Below the pieces are notes generated by a model. It saw nothing but the letters and a program-made list of their open reading frames with translations, had not been told where the DNA came from and made no database searches. A stretch of 64,000 nt of DNA from contig NZ_JAFMZQ010000001.1 in assembly GCF_024436415.1 (NCBI RefSeq), positions 3,162,001-3,226,000 on the forward strand. Direction: 5' to 3'. Position numbers and translations under genes: made by a program. Below are positions 25,762 through 34,751 of this stretch, piece after piece. Source of the DNA: Pedobacter deserti (GTDB taxonomy: Bacteria; Bacteroidota; Bacteroidia; Sphingobacteriales; Sphingobacteriaceae). Numbering within the stretch: the stretch's first letter is position 1; the number at the start of each line of letters is the position of its first letter.

Positions 25762-27195
25762 TTAGTTTCCAAAATCAATTTCTGCCTGTGGCAAAGGAAT
25801 CACATACCTTGCTGTAGGGTACAAAGTTCCCTGGGCTATCTGAGGTACAGAAGTGGTATTGAGCCGCTTATAATAGAAGAAAACCTGGCCTTCGTTAGGC
25901 ATCTCCTTGCGGTATTCTCTCCTTATTTCCGTCTCTAACCCGGAAGTTCCTATTACAAGTGGTGCAGTTATTCCTCTGGCTGTCCTTACTGTATTCAGGT
26001 AGCCAACTGCCTTATTCGGATCATTCTCGGCCAAACATTCCGCCGCTATATAGTACATCTCTGGGATTTTAATAAGCGGCATGCGATTAGATAAAGCTGG
26101 CTGATGTAGTTTACTGAAGTATATTCTATTATTAGGCGATGGTAAGGCGGTCAAATCTTTAAGCAGGTACACACGTCTGATATCCGAGCTCCCCACCGTC
26201 GTAGCTTCATACTGATCATTCATGATGGTCCGCGTGATAGCCAACTGAAGGCCGGCAGCCCTATTGGAATCCAGAAAGCCAACATAGTTAGTTGCAAGTT
26301 TTGGCACCACTAGGCCAAACAAATGTTCCCTGGTGAAAACCCTGTTCTTCTGTGCATCAGCTACCGTAAGTTCCGCATCTCTGACAAATGGGAATTTCGC
26401 GGCCGAAATTGCTATTATATCTTCTGCATTTTTCAAGGCGTTTGGTTTATCGCCTTTCCATAAATATGCCCGTGCTTTAGTGGCCTTAACAGCATAATAA
26501 TTAAAACGGGACCTTCTGGTATCAAGAATGTCTGAGGCACTACCCGTAATGATCGTATCCTTGCTAAGCATTTGCTCAGCTTGATCAAGATCTTTCAGGA
26601 TGTTTTCCATAGCATCCTTAACGGTTAACCTAGGCGTCACAATTGGTTTGTAAACGGTCACATAAGGCACCCCTTGAGTATTCTCCCCCCCGTCTGCGTA
26701 AGATTTAGTAAATAATCTGAGCATGTCGAAATGTAAAAACGCCCGTAGCCCCAAGGCTTCCCCTTTGATCATTTTGTATTGTGATGTAGAGAGAAGGGAT
26801 GCCTTACTTTCCAATTTCTCTAATATATTGTTTAGGTTCGCTATACTATTGTATTGTGCGAGGTATGTAGCGCTGATCACATCTTGAAACCGTCGCGATT
26901 GATAATTTCCATTGACTGCATCTACGTAAGCCCCACTAAGTGGCGCGTTTCCGGGAGGTGTTACGTAAGTTCTTCCCATTACGTCAACGAGCCCCCAAGT
27001 CATATCTCTTCCATAGGAAACGACATTACCCATGTTGAGATAAACGCCGTTTAGCGCCTCGGTAAAGCCGGCAGGGCTGCTGAAGAAACGATCATTCTCT
27101 ATATTCGTCTTAGGTTCTACGTCGATCCATTTTTTACATGAAACAAATGCAACCGCAAGAGCGAGGCATGTGTAAATTATATGTTTAATTTTCAT
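25762..27195 (-). CDS. SusD/RagB-family outer-membrane lipoprotein (locus 2)
   Basis: A 477-residue surface lipoprotein, lipobox Cys20 (AVAFVSCKKWIDVEP). Conserved SusD features include FFSSPAGFTEALNGVYLNM near residue 42, the first helical pair SQYKMIKGEALGLRAFLHFDMLRLF, MPLIKIPEMYYIAAECLAENDPNKAVGYLNTVRTARG and the C-terminal PLPQAEIDFGN (the last motif is typical: IPLPxxEIxxN). It should form the lid of SusC 2. It begins 16 bp after susC and is followed by the DUF4843 gene. It resembles the SusD of locus 3 much more than that of locus 1, in line with duplication of loci 2 and 3. Confidence 0.96.
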   Translation of the reverse strand: MKIKHIIYTCLALAVAFVSCKKWIDVEPKTNIENDRFFSSPAGFTEALNGVYLNMGNVVSYGRDMTWGLVDVMGRTYVTPPGNAPLSGAYVDAVNGNYQSRRFQDVISATYLAQYNSIANLNNILEKLESKASLLSTSQYKMIKGEALGLRAFLHFDMLRLFTKSYADGGENTQGVPYVTVYKPIVTPRLTVKDAMENILKDLDQAEQMLSKDTIITGSASDILDTRRSRFNYYAVKATKARAYLWKGDKPNALKNAEDIIAISAAKFPFVRDAELTVADAQKNRVFTREHLFGLVVPKLATNYVGFLDSNRAAGLQLAITRTIMNDQYEATTVGSSDIRRVYLLKDLTALPSPNNRIYFSKLHQPALSNRMPLIKIPEMYYIAAECLAENDPNKAVGYLNTVRTARGITAPLVIGTSGLETEIRREYRKEMPNEGQVFFYYKRLNTTSVPQIAQGTLYPTARYVIPLPQAEIDFGN

Positions 27196-27211
27196 TGTTT
27201 TAAGCTTTTAA

Positions 27212-30200
27212 CTAAAAGTTTGCATTTAGAGTGAACTGTATGCTTCGTGAGAAAGGGTAACTGGTACCCCTTTCAATTTGCATCGATTGAATAGTAAAGA
27301 GCTCGTTGGAACTCAATCCAACCCGCAAGCGCGAAATACCCGTTCTCCTAACTGCTACCATACGATCCAATTCATATGTTACGTTCAAAGCGCCTAGTGT
27401 TAATTGGTTGTTATCCTCCACAAATCGTGAACTAAGACGTGTGATACCTTGATCCGCAATATTCTTGAAAAAGGCTACGTCTCCCGGTTTTTTCCATCTG
27501 TCCGTTAATACGCGCAGGTCAACATTATTGTAAATGTTCGCATTCTCTACCTTATCGACCAAAGTTGAATTATACATTTGACCACCCAAGGTTAATCGAA
27601 ACGTGGCATTGACCAGAAAGCCGTTGTAACTAAGATTAAAACCGAAATTACTATTAAATTTAGGGATGGTATTTCCCAGCGGCACTTGATCGTTCGCATT
27701 CCAGGTATAGGTAACGGTTCCGTCCAACCTTTGATAAAGTTCTCTTCCGGTTGAAGGATCTATCCCCAAAGAACGTACAGCATATATCGCATCCATCGAC
27801 TGGCCTTCAAAAAATAATGTCTTTGGTCTTGTAATGTCTGTAGCACTTAGAACCGTAGTGGTCTGTGTATTTGAACCCGTGCTTCCAGAGCTGATATCAT
27901 TGATTCTCTTATTATATGCGAGTAAGGCGTTAGACAACTCCTTAAGCGTATTCTCATTATATTGGAAACCAGCAGTCAACTGAAGGAAATTTCTTCCTTC
28001 TTGAAAGACACTGTAGTTCAGGGAGGCTTGGTATCCTTTGTTTTGAACACGTCCCAAGTTCGCTTTGTACGTTGTAAAACCACTAGAAAGCGGCAAGTTA
28101 ATATCCGTTAGGGCGCCGGCCGTATTTCTAATATATGGATTAAAGCTTGCTCTGAACTTTCTGAACAGCCCGATTTGAATAGAGAAATTATGATCTTGTA
28201 CGCGCTGCCACCTCAAATCCGGGTTGGCCAAAGCTGTTAAGGTGGCGCCATTTGCACCATTATAAGTAGCATCAATGATATACTGCAGCGATCCCAGGCT
28301 CATGCTGGAATTGAATCCTTGTGTGCCCGTATAGCCTGTAGATGCCTGAATACTTAACTGATCAAGCCATTTAACGTTTTTGAGGAATTCTTCTTCCTGC
28401 GCGTTCCAACGTGCCCCAAGCGACCAGAATTGTCCCCATCTCGCGTTCTCGCCAAATTGAGAAGACTGTGAGCCATTGTACGATCCATCGAGTACATATT
28501 TGTTATCGTATGAGTAGTTGAGCACTCCCGAGAGTCCCATCGTGCGCGTTACATTCTCCGTACCGCTCAGCCTTGAGTTCAATGCATATTGCAGTCCTAA
28601 CGAGGGGATATTTAAACGTTCATTCGGAAAACCCTCAATGATATAACCGTTTCCGAACGAACTGTTGGATTGAAGATCTGCAGCACCGTTAATGGTAAAA
28701 GTATTTTTATTGACTGCTTTCGAATAGGTAAGAATCAATTGACCTCCATAATTGTCAATATTCGCGTTTGACTTGTTATAAGATCCCTTTCTTGCCATGG
28801 GTGTAGATGCGAAGGTGGTATGTGCAGCTGGTAGATATATATCGGTTTGTCCCATCGCTTTAGTGAAACTGAACCGTCCGTTCACCACGAAACCCTTAAA
28901 GAGGGTTGCATTTAAGGAAGTATTGTTGGTAATTGTGGTTGTGTTACTTTTGTCAAACGAATTCAATGTGGCGTTGTACGCAGGATTGGCGAAAATTAAC
29001 GCTCCTAACCTGGTAGTATCTGTTATTGAGCCGTCTGTATTGGTATAAGGCATATAGGGATTCATCGACGCGTAAGTACTAAAATCGCCCCAGGGTGAAT
29101 TCGTGGATTTGTCGTTACTAATGGATAGATTGTTTGTTATACTCACGTTATAATTCGTCAAACCAAGTGCTTTCTTGGATATCGGCCGATAGGTAAGTTG
29201 AATATTACCTGCTAAGTTATTTCTACCAGAGCCTTTCATAACACCATTGTTTCCCCGGTAAGTACCGGTTATCCCATACATAAAGCTTTGTTCACCACCG
29301 TAGATATTTATGCTGTGGTTTTGAGTAAAAGCATTCCGCAGGGGTTTATGCATCCAATCGACATCGACTCCGCTCAACACGAGCTTCAGCTTCTCGTTGT
29401 AAAGTACATCGTTATTATATTGCTCAGTTGCTGTAGCGCCATTAAAAATACCCGCAGCCACTTCAACGTCCAGTTTCTGCCTTGCATTGGTTAAATTATA
29501 GCTACTCAAATCAGGTACTTCGTAGCCGAGGGTGTTATTGTATGATACTTGAATCTGACCCACAGCGGGACGAACGGTTTCGATAACAATCACCCCGTTG
29601 CCGGCCCTAGAACCGTAGATAGCTTTAGAGGCAGCGTCTACCAGAAGTGTGACGCTAGCTACACGGTATATGTCTAGGTCAAGAACCGTCCTCAACGAAG
29701 TTTCAAAGCCATCCAAAATAAAAAGTGGGAGATTGGGATTGCCGGCGAACTCTCCATTAAGGTCTGGCAAACCTGTAGCGCCGCGCACATTGATTTCAGG
29801 CAAAGCGTTTGGATTAGAACCGGCAACATTGTTCTCAATAACCATCATGCTAGGCTCAAGGTTTCTCAGACTTTGTATGATATTTACTGTTCCGCCTTTT
29901 AAGAGTTCTGCACCACTAATGGTTTTGGTAATTCCGGCACTTTTGGTGCTCTCACGGGTAAACAAGCCGTTGTTGATTTCGACTGTCTTTAGTTCAGTGT
30001 TAGACTCTTCCAGCCGTATAGTAATACGCTGCGAGATATTAAGTTCGGTTATGGTAATGCTTGACGACTTATAACCTAGATATTTGGCAGTAATCGTAGC
30101 GCCAACGGAACCATTCGGAAAAGAGAACGTTCCATCTTCTTTGGTAACGACTGTTCGGCCCTTTAAGGTAATAGTAACACCTGAAACCGGCTTTCTGGTC

Positions 30201-30619
30201 GCATCATCTATTACAACTCCTCGTACAGTGGTGTCCACGACCGCCTTCACAAATGCAGACTGCTCACGCTGTTTAATTATGACCGTCTTATTATCAATGA
30301 TATAAGTTAGATTTTGAGGCGACAAAATCAATTGTAGTACATCCTCTAATTTTCTGTTAGTTACATTAATGTCTATCAGATCCAGATTCTTTAGCAGTTT
30401 GTCTCTGTAAAAAACGTCGTAGCCACTTTGTGCTTCCAACTCTTTTAGCACCGATCTAACACTAGCGTTTGACCGCTTAATTGTAATGTTTTGAGCAAAG
30501 GACGATGCGCTCACTTGAGTTAAGCATGCTAAAATAATAACGATGGTTAAACGCATAATTAGCAGGATTTTTTGGTATAGCCGTAGAGGTATACCGAATT
30601 TCGATAAATTTTGATACAT
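27212..30619 (-). CDS. SusC/RagA-family TonB-linked transporter with STN domain (locus 2)
   Basis: A 1135-residue outer-membrane transporter. N-terminal signal region MRLTIVIILACLTQVSASSFAQ; STN signalling domain about 47-110 (NASVRSVLKELEAQSGYDVFYRDKLLKNLDLIDINV); carboxypeptidase-like domain about 130-210 (VRGVVIDDATRKPVSGVTITLKGRTVVTKEDGTFSFPNG); plug with LPLFILDGFETSLRTVLDLDIYRVASVTLLVDAASKAIYGSRAGNGVIVIET; barrel ending QFTLNANF. The start ATG 30617-30619 opens MYQNLSKFG, identical in layout to locus 3 (MYQNSRKFG), and both carry the same leader. TonB-driven import of a substrate captured by SusD; the STN domain signals to FecR. First gene of the transcript after the fecR-susC hairpin. 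Confidence 0.96.
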   Translation of the reverse strand: MYQNLSKFGIPLRLYQKILLIMRLTIVIILACLTQVSASSFAQNITIKRSNASVRSVLKELEAQSGYDVFYRDKLLKNLDLIDINVTNRKLEDVLQLILSPQNLTYIIDNKTVIIKQREQSAFVKAVVDTTVRGVVIDDATRKPVSGVTITLKGRTVVTKEDGTFSFPNGSVGATITAKYLGYKSSSITITELNISQRITIRLEESNTELKTVEINNGLFTRESTKSAGITKTISGAELLKGGTVNIIQSLRNLEPSMMVIENNVAGSNPNALPEINVRGATGLPDLNGEFAGNPNLPLFILDGFETSLRTVLDLDIYRVASVTLLVDAASKAIYGSRAGNGVIVIETVRPAVGQIQVSYNNTLGYEVPDLSSYNLTNARQKLDVEVAAGIFNGATATEQYNNDVLYNEKLKLVLSGVDVDWMHKPLRNAFTQNHSINIYGGEQSFMYGITGTYRGNNGVMKGSGRNNLAGNIQLTYRPISKKALGLTNYNVSITNNLSISNDKSTNSPWGDFSTYASMNPYMPYTNTDGSITDTTRLGALIFANPAYNATLNSFDKSNTTTITNNTSLNATLFKGFVVNGRFSFTKAMGQTDIYLPAAHTTFASTPMARKGSYNKSNANIDNYGGQLILTYSKAVNKNTFTINGAADLQSNSSFGNGYIIEGFPNERLNIPSLGLQYALNSRLSGTENVTRTMGLSGVLNYSYDNKYVLDGSYNGSQSSQFGENARWGQFWSLGARWNAQEEEFLKNVKWLDQLSIQASTGYTGTQGFNSSMSLGSLQYIIDATYNGANGATLTALANPDLRWQRVQDHNFSIQIGLFRKFRASFNPYIRNTAGALTDINLPLSSGFTTYKANLGRVQNKGYQASLNYSVFQEGRNFLQLTAGFQYNENTLKELSNALLAYNKRINDISSGSTGSNTQTTTVLSATDITRPKTLFFEGQSMDAIYAVRSLGIDPSTGRELYQRLDGTVTYTWNANDQVPLGNTIPKFNSNFGFNLSYNGFLVNATFRLTLGGQMYNSTLVDKVENANIYNNVDLRVLTDRWKKPGDVAFFKNIADQGITRLSSRFVEDNNQLTLGALNVTYELDRMVAVRRTGISRLRVGLSSNELFTIQSMQIERGTSYPFSRSIQFTLNANF

Positions 30620-30673
30620 TAGTAGTTGGTTTGGTTGAGCAGTTCCTAAACTTTTCCACGAGCGAGAAACTGC
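30620..30673 (-). promoter_or_regulatory. Conserved structured 5' leader of susC (locus 2)
   Basis: On the minus strand an 8-bp stem GCAGTTTC / GGAACTGC (30666-30673 with 30639-30646, one G:U pair) is followed by CTCAACCAAACCAA and the ATG at 30619. The locus 3 leader (49131-49184) has the same length from stem to ATG and the same unpaired tail, while the stem is changed but still pairs. This suggests a functional RNA element in the susC mRNA, such as a target of translational control or a stability stem. Confidence 0.55.
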
Positions 30674-30704
30674 AAAATAACGTTTGTTTAGTTAACTAGG
30701 CCAT

Positions 30705-30733
30705 AAACCAGAATGGCTTTGCTTTTCTGGTTT
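30705..30733 (-). terminator. Hairpin between fecR and susC (locus 2)
   Basis: A perfect 9-bp stem, 30705-30713 with 30725-30733 (AAACCAGAA / TTCTGGTTT), loop 11 nt. On the minus strand it lies about 70 nt after the fecR stop and is followed by only three T, so termination may be partial; on the plus strand T6 follows. It separates the regulator genes from susC. Confidence 0.45.
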
Positions 30734-30802
30734 TTTAGCTCTTAGGGTAAATATTGATTCATAGTCTCTGGTTTAAAGGGTTAACAGTTGATTAATTGAT
30801 TC

Positions 30803-31963
30803 TTATTTAAAAACATAAACTTTTCTATTTTCTATTTTAAAGTGGCCAGCACCTGAGGCCTCTACGATTTGAAGCACTTTAGATAAATTGTCAAACCTCG
30901 ATACGTTACCACTAAAAGTCTCCTCAGTTTTATCCCCTACATAGATTACCTCGACATCGTACCACCTTTCTACCATCTTCATAAACGACTCAATGTCTGA
31001 ACCTTCCACGGAGAATTTATTGTTTTTCCAAGCAACTGCCAGATCAGTGTCGGTAGGGTAAATTTCAAGCTTTCCATTCCTTAAAGCAGCTTGGTGTCCT
31101 GGCTTGAGGAGGCGCGATTCGAAAGCGGTGACCATCTTCACCGACCCCTCCAGTAATGTTGTCGTACTCGCCTTGTCATCAGGATAAGCGCTAACGTTAA
31201 AACGTGTACCTAATACCTCGACCTGCTGCCCTGATCCGTTCACTATAAAAGGCCGGCTTGCATCTTTTGTTATTTCAAAGTAGGCCTCTCCGGCCACAAG
31301 TTCAACTACCCTGTTTTCTTGGTCAAAAGTTGAAGGAAATTTTATCGTAGTAGCTGCATTTAAATATACCTTAGAGCCATCAGGTAATATAAAGTCGTAC
31401 ATCCCTCCTCTTGGTGTCCTTGCCACCAAAGTCTGTACTTCCGAGTATACTCCACTGTTTAAACTATCACCGTCAGAGTAAGTAATTCCCGCCTCACCAA
31501 TTATAACGGCACTCTTCTGAGCACTCAAATTAATCACTCTACCGTTAGCTAAGGTTATAGTCGCCCGTTTTCCTCCGGGTTTTATGTCATTCTTCATGAC
31601 CACAGGAGCTTTAGAGTCTACATTCGGTCCGCTATTTATATAATACAACCATACACCCAAGGTGATAGCTGTAACTGCAGCAGCAACTGCGAATCCCGGC
31701 CAAAGTCTGGCCCTTTTCAAAGGCTTAGTTCGAAGGATCCGGCGTTGCAGTTCCTCCCAGTCGTCAGTCCTGGAACTCTCCTTAAAAAAGGTTAGCTCGC
31801 CGTCGAATCCGCGGCCATCTGAGAGTTGCTTCATCAATTTGGCTTGATCAGGATGCAACTGAAGCCAAAGTTGCAGTTCCCGATGCTGCTTTTCATCAAG
31901 CTCATTACGAAGACTAGCGAGCATCTGCTCCGCCCGAAATAATAGATCCGCTTCCTCTTTCAT
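30803..31963 (-). CDS. FecR-family anti-sigma factor (locus 2)
   Basis: A 386-residue single-pass membrane protein counted from ATG 31963 (frame open to 31987). Cytoplasmic helices 1-85, membrane segment about 88-108 (FAVAAAVTAITLGVWLYYI), then the periplasmic FecR domain (GGMYDFILPDGSKVYLNAATTIKFPSTF; GEAYFEITKDASRPFIVNGSGQQVEVLGTRFNV) and the C-terminal DUF4974 STN-like module (SFMKMVERWYDVEVIYVGDKTEETFSGNVSRFDNLSKVL). It should control the adjacent sigma factor encoded upstream on the same strand, with SusC 2 as the signal input. Its C-terminal module is very close to that of the locus 3 FecR (YNVEVVFVGEKTSERFSGGVSRFDNVSKVL). Confidence 0.94.
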   Translation of the reverse strand: MKEEADLLFRAEQMLASLRNELDEKQHRELQLWLQLHPDQAKLMKQLSDGRGFDGELTFFKESSRTDDWEELQRRILRTKPLKRARLWPGFAVAAAVTAITLGVWLYYINSGPNVDSKAPVVMKNDIKPGGKRATITLANGRVINLSAQKSAVIIGEAGITYSDGDSLNSGVYSEVQTLVARTPRGGMYDFILPDGSKVYLNAATTIKFPSTFDQENRVVELVAGEAYFEITKDASRPFIVNGSGQQVEVLGTRFNVSAYPDDKASTTTLLEGSVKMVTAFESRLLKPGHQAALRNGKLEIYPTDTDLAVAWKNNKFSVEGSDIESFMKMVERWYDVEVIYVGDKTEETFSGNVSRFDNLSKVLQIVEASGAGHFKIENRKVYVFK

Positions 31964-32055
31964 ATTAATAGTGATCCCTGAACACAAATTCGGGGTGACA
32001 AAGAGATAAGAAAAAATTTAAATGGGAATCAACTCTCGGCGTTGCAATAGGATAC

Positions 32056-32643
32056 TCAGCACTTATGAGCCATATAAAAACTAAGTAATACCAAAAAGCT
32101 TTCCGGCTTCAGCTTCACACGCAAAAGCTGCACTGCTCGCTGCTTTTGAGTTTTAACGGTATTGATGGAGATACCGAGTTCATCGGCAATTTCATGATTT
32201 TTCATTCCCTTCAAATAAGCCATCCGGGAGATTTGCTGCATGGCCTGAGGCAGGGTGGCAATGGCAGCGTATATCTGCCCGATAACTTCCGCTTTGATCA
32301 TCTGTTCCAATGCCACACCTTCAACCATAGGTTCGGGATCCTGTACAGCGAGGTACCTGTCAACTACCTTATTATGCCTGATGTACTTTAAGCATCCGTT
32401 CCTGACAGCGACATATAGGAAGTTGCGTACCTTCACAGCATCCACGGTCACTATCTCCCTGTGCTCCCAATAGCTCACAAAGGCCTCCTGAACCAGATCT
32501 TTTGCCACTTCTTTATCGTGGATCATTGTCCAGGCGAAATAAAGCAACCTGTCGTAATAGATTTCGTACACCACCTCCAATAATAATTTTGGCGACAACA
32601 ACGCCTGCTCGACAGGCATTATTTTGCGGTTGTTTATCTTCAT
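32056..32643 (-). CDS. ECF sigma factor, FecI-like (locus 2)
   Basis: A 195-residue ECF sigma factor. Region 2 around 20-85 (YEIYYDRLLYFAWTMIHDKEVAKDLVQEAFVSYWEHRE) and region 4 around 125-175 (LPQAMQQISRMAYLKGMKNHEIADELGISINTVKTQKQRAVQLL). It ends with the hydrophobic tail FLVLLSFYMAHKC that is common in Bacteroidota FecI-like proteins. ATG 32643 is chosen because a promoter-like element lies just upstream; an ATG at 32619 is also possible. It is co-directional with fecR (92 bp downstream), unlike locus 1. Presumed to activate susC and the following genes of locus 2. Confidence 0.93.
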   Translation of the reverse strand: MKINNRKIMPVEQALLSPKLLLEVVYEIYYDRLLYFAWTMIHDKEVAKDLVQEAFVSYWEHREIVTVDAVKVRNFLYVAVRNGCLKYIRHNKVVDRYLAVQDPEPMVEGVALEQMIKAEVIGQIYAAIATLPQAMQQISRMAYLKGMKNHEIADELGISINTVKTQKQRAVQLLRVKLKPESFLVLLSFYMAHKC

Positions 32644-32675
32644 ATCTTATAAAAGGCAAGCAAATTGGATAAGGG

Positions 32676-32708
32676 TAAATATAGTAACTTTTGCTTAGAC
32701 GAGACAAC
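32676..32708 (-). promoter_or_regulatory. Candidate promoter of the locus 2 sigma gene
   Basis: On the minus strand TATATTTA (32676-32683) resembles the Bacteroidota -7 consensus TAnnTTTG, with GTTG 21 nt upstream as a possible -33. The resulting leader to ATG 32643 would be about 25 nt. The sigma gene of locus 3 has the same TATATTTA octamer 20 bp before its ATG (51183-51190). Confidence 0.3.
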
Positions 32709-33232
32709 GACGCACTCGTCGAATGATTTACATATCATAGCAGAAGTGCATATTGCAATCGTGCTGTACGTGTTAGTGTAACATTCGGCTAGGTAGCGCG
32801 TATCTTACAAGGCAAAACACAATCGGCAAGTGAGATCTATGAAGGTAGGCGTTACGGCACCCTCGAATAAAAGCGCCAGACGTATCATATGGTATTACTC
32901 ATTTGTTAATCTGATCGATTTTCCGTAAATTCACATTAACAAAATGGATTGAAGTAGGTGAGCGTCAAGTGTGACCCGGCATCCTACTCTACATAGTACA
33001 AGGAAAGTGCCCTCGTAATTCGTGGCAATGATGAGAAAATGACGCCAAATGACGGTTTAAACCGTGCTTTCATTTCCCTCACTCTCCGCTAAACATCGGA
33101 TAGCCCCTTACAAGGGCCTATTTTCGTTATAAGGCCGACGACGTCGCGGAGGTACCAGTCGTTCAGAAGCAGGCGACTTGTACCGATCCAAGAATTATAC
33201 CTTACTTTGTAACGCGATCAATAGTTAGAACA
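32709..33232. other. Non-coding gap between locus 2 and accessory genes
   Basis: About 520 bp without a credible open frame on either strand. There are no clear repeats, RNA genes or IS ends. A short CCCTT/AAGGG hairpin near 33100 lacks a T-run. Near 33178-33209 the pair TTG and TTACTTTG with a 21-nt spacer could be the promoter of the acetyltransferase gene, but the match is weak. Confidence 0.5.
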
Positions 33233-33775
33233 TTGGACACATCGAAAAAAACGCACATTGCAGAACAACTCTCCAATCTACATACGGAAAGACTCAGACT
33301 TAGACAGCTGGAATTTACCGATGCTTTAGCTATCTTCCGTCTCCGTTCTAACGCAGGAGTAAACCGGTACTTAAACCGGAAGCCTGCCACAACCGAACAA
33401 GATGCAATAGATTTTATCACCACAATCAGCGAGCATACCGCAATACATCAACTCTACTATTGGGCGATTACTTTAAGTAAAACCGAAACTTGCGTCGGTA
33501 TCATTTGCCTTTTCAACTTTTCAAAAGAAACAAGCAGCTACGAAATCGGCTACGAAATGCTCCCCGAACTCCAGGGTCAGGGACTAATGAAAGAAGCAGC
33601 CCAAGCCGTCATCCAATACGCGCACGCCTCCTTAACCATCAAAACCATATACGCTTTTTCTCACCAGCATAACGAGAAATCAAACAGGCTCTTAACCAAG
33701 CTTGGATTTCAGAAGAAATCCAGCCAGCCGCATCCCGAGGGCCTTCCAATACACAAATTTAATCTAAACATCTAA
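33233..33775 (+). CDS. GNAT-family N-acetyltransferase (RimJ/RimL type)
   Basis: A 180-residue acetyltransferase that begins with a TTG codon at 33233; there is no in-frame ATG near the start of the homologous region. LHTERLRLRQLEFTDALAIFRLRSN is the typical opening of the RimJ/RimL subgroup, and the acetyl-CoA site is near LPELQGQGLMKEAAQAVIQYAHA (Q/G-Q-G-L/M loop). NEKSNRLLTKLGF is the conserved C-terminal motif. Members acetylate ribosomal protein N-termini or small amines; the substrate is unknown here. It is followed after about 48 bp by the META lipoprotein gene on the same strand. Confidence 0.88.
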   Translation: MDTSKKTHIAEQLSNLHTERLRLRQLEFTDALAIFRLRSNAGVNRYLNRKPATTEQDAIDFITTISEHTAIHQLYYWAITLSKTETCVGIICLFNFSKETSSYEIGYEMLPELQGQGLMKEAAQAVIQYAHASLTIKTIYAFSHQHNEKSNRLLTKLGFQKKSSQPHPEGLPIHKFNLNI

Positions 33776-33823
33776 AGCGATCGCTCCTTTATGGAATCTT
33801 CTGACCATGCGCATCTTGAAAGC

Positions 33824-34267
33824 ATGTTCACAAAACTTACCATGGCATTACTGGTCTGCATCCTGGCAGCTTGCAGCAGCCCAAAAAAAGAAAGCAGAGC
33901 CATACTCCCCGCCGACCTGCACGGTCATTGGAACTTGGTCAGCGCGTTTCCAGACACAGTCGACATTAAAAAAGGCACGGTGGAGAATAGGCCATACCTC
34001 AGCATTGATACTGCTAAAAAGACCATCGGTGGCTACTCAGGCTGCAACAGCTTTGGTGGCGAATACACCCTGCTAAAACACCAATTGACCATTGCCGACC
34101 TGATGGCCACTCAAAGAGGATGCATCGGCAGCATAGAACCCACATACTTTTCATACCTACGCCGAGTCACCCGATATGAGGCAAGTCAAGACAGCTTAAA
34201 ACTCTACGCCAAAGATACCTTATTGCTATCATTTGTCAGACAACCTGCTCCAGCTAAACAGCCTTAA
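33824..34267 (+). CDS. META domain-containing lipoprotein (HslJ-like)
   Basis: A 147-residue lipoprotein counted from ATG 33824 (MFTKLTMALLVCILAACSS), which gives a proper lipobox with the Cys of LAAC at residue 17; an ATG at 33791 would place the signal too deep. The META domain follows: LHGHWNLVSAF, RPYLSIDTAKKTIGGYSGCNSFGG and a C-terminal RGC motif (MATQRGCIGSIEPTYFSYL). HslJ-type META proteins are linked to heat shock and novobiocin resistance in E. coli, and the exact role is not known. The gene converges with the VOC gene on the other strand, 46 bp away. Confidence 0.88.
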   Translation: MFTKLTMALLVCILAACSSPKKESRAILPADLHGHWNLVSAFPDTVDIKKGTVENRPYLSIDTAKKTIGGYSGCNSFGGEYTLLKHQLTIADLMATQRGCIGSIEPTYFSYLRRVTRYEASQDSLKLYAKDTLLLSFVRQPAPAKQP

Positions 34268-34313
34268 CCAGCTTTCAAAAGCAGTTGAATATATTAATCA
34301 ACCATCCCATGCC

Positions 34314-34709
34314 CTACAACATCTGCACAAGCTGGATATTGTTTCCGCAGGTATCGTTAAACACCGCAATTTTTACGGTACCCATTACTGTCGGGTGCAC
34401 ACTAAATTCCACGCCAAGACCACTTAAACGCTCAAACTCCGACTGCACATCCTCCACGTTGAACTGCGTATAGGGAATTCCAGCGTCCAAGAGGGCTTTT
34501 TGATAAACTTTTGCAGGCTCGAAGTGTAGCGGCGCAGGCTCCAGCAGAATTTCAGGACCATCCTGCTGCTCAGCGCTCACCACTGTAAGCCACCTGTTTT
34601 CCCCGCCCAATGGCAGGTCAACCTTTTTAATAAACCCTAACTTTTCCGTGTAAAAGGCTAAGGCCTCCGCCTGGTTTAATACCGGTACACTAATGATCTG
34701 TATTCTCAT
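34314..34709 (-). CDS. VOC-family protein (glyoxalase/bleomycin-resistance fold)
   Basis: A 131-residue protein with the paired beta-alpha-beta-beta-beta units of the vicinal oxygen chelate fold: VPVLNQAEALAFYTEKLGFIKKVD at the N-terminus and VQSEFERLSGLGVEFSVHPTVMGTVKIAVFNDTCGNNIQLVQ at the C-terminus. Metal ligands typical for glyoxalase (H/E/H/E) are not complete, so a lyase activity is not certain; many such proteins bind drugs or small metabolites. It lies 42 bp downstream of an AraC-type regulator on the same strand, a common pairing in this phylum that suggests joint control. Confidence 0.88.
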   Translation of the reverse strand: MRIQIISVPVLNQAEALAFYTEKLGFIKKVDLPLGGENRWLTVVSAEQQDGPEILLEPAPLHFEPAKVYQKALLDAGIPYTQFNVEDVQSEFERLSGLGVEFSVHPTVMGTVKIAVFNDTCGNNIQLVQML

Positions 34710-34751
34710 GATGTAATCTAATTTAGAGCAAAGCTGAGCAATCCTGGCGGA

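Noticed and set aside
33095..33120. CCCTT/AAGGG stem as terminator
   Set aside because: Loop too short, stem only 5 bp, no T-run next to it and no gene ending there.
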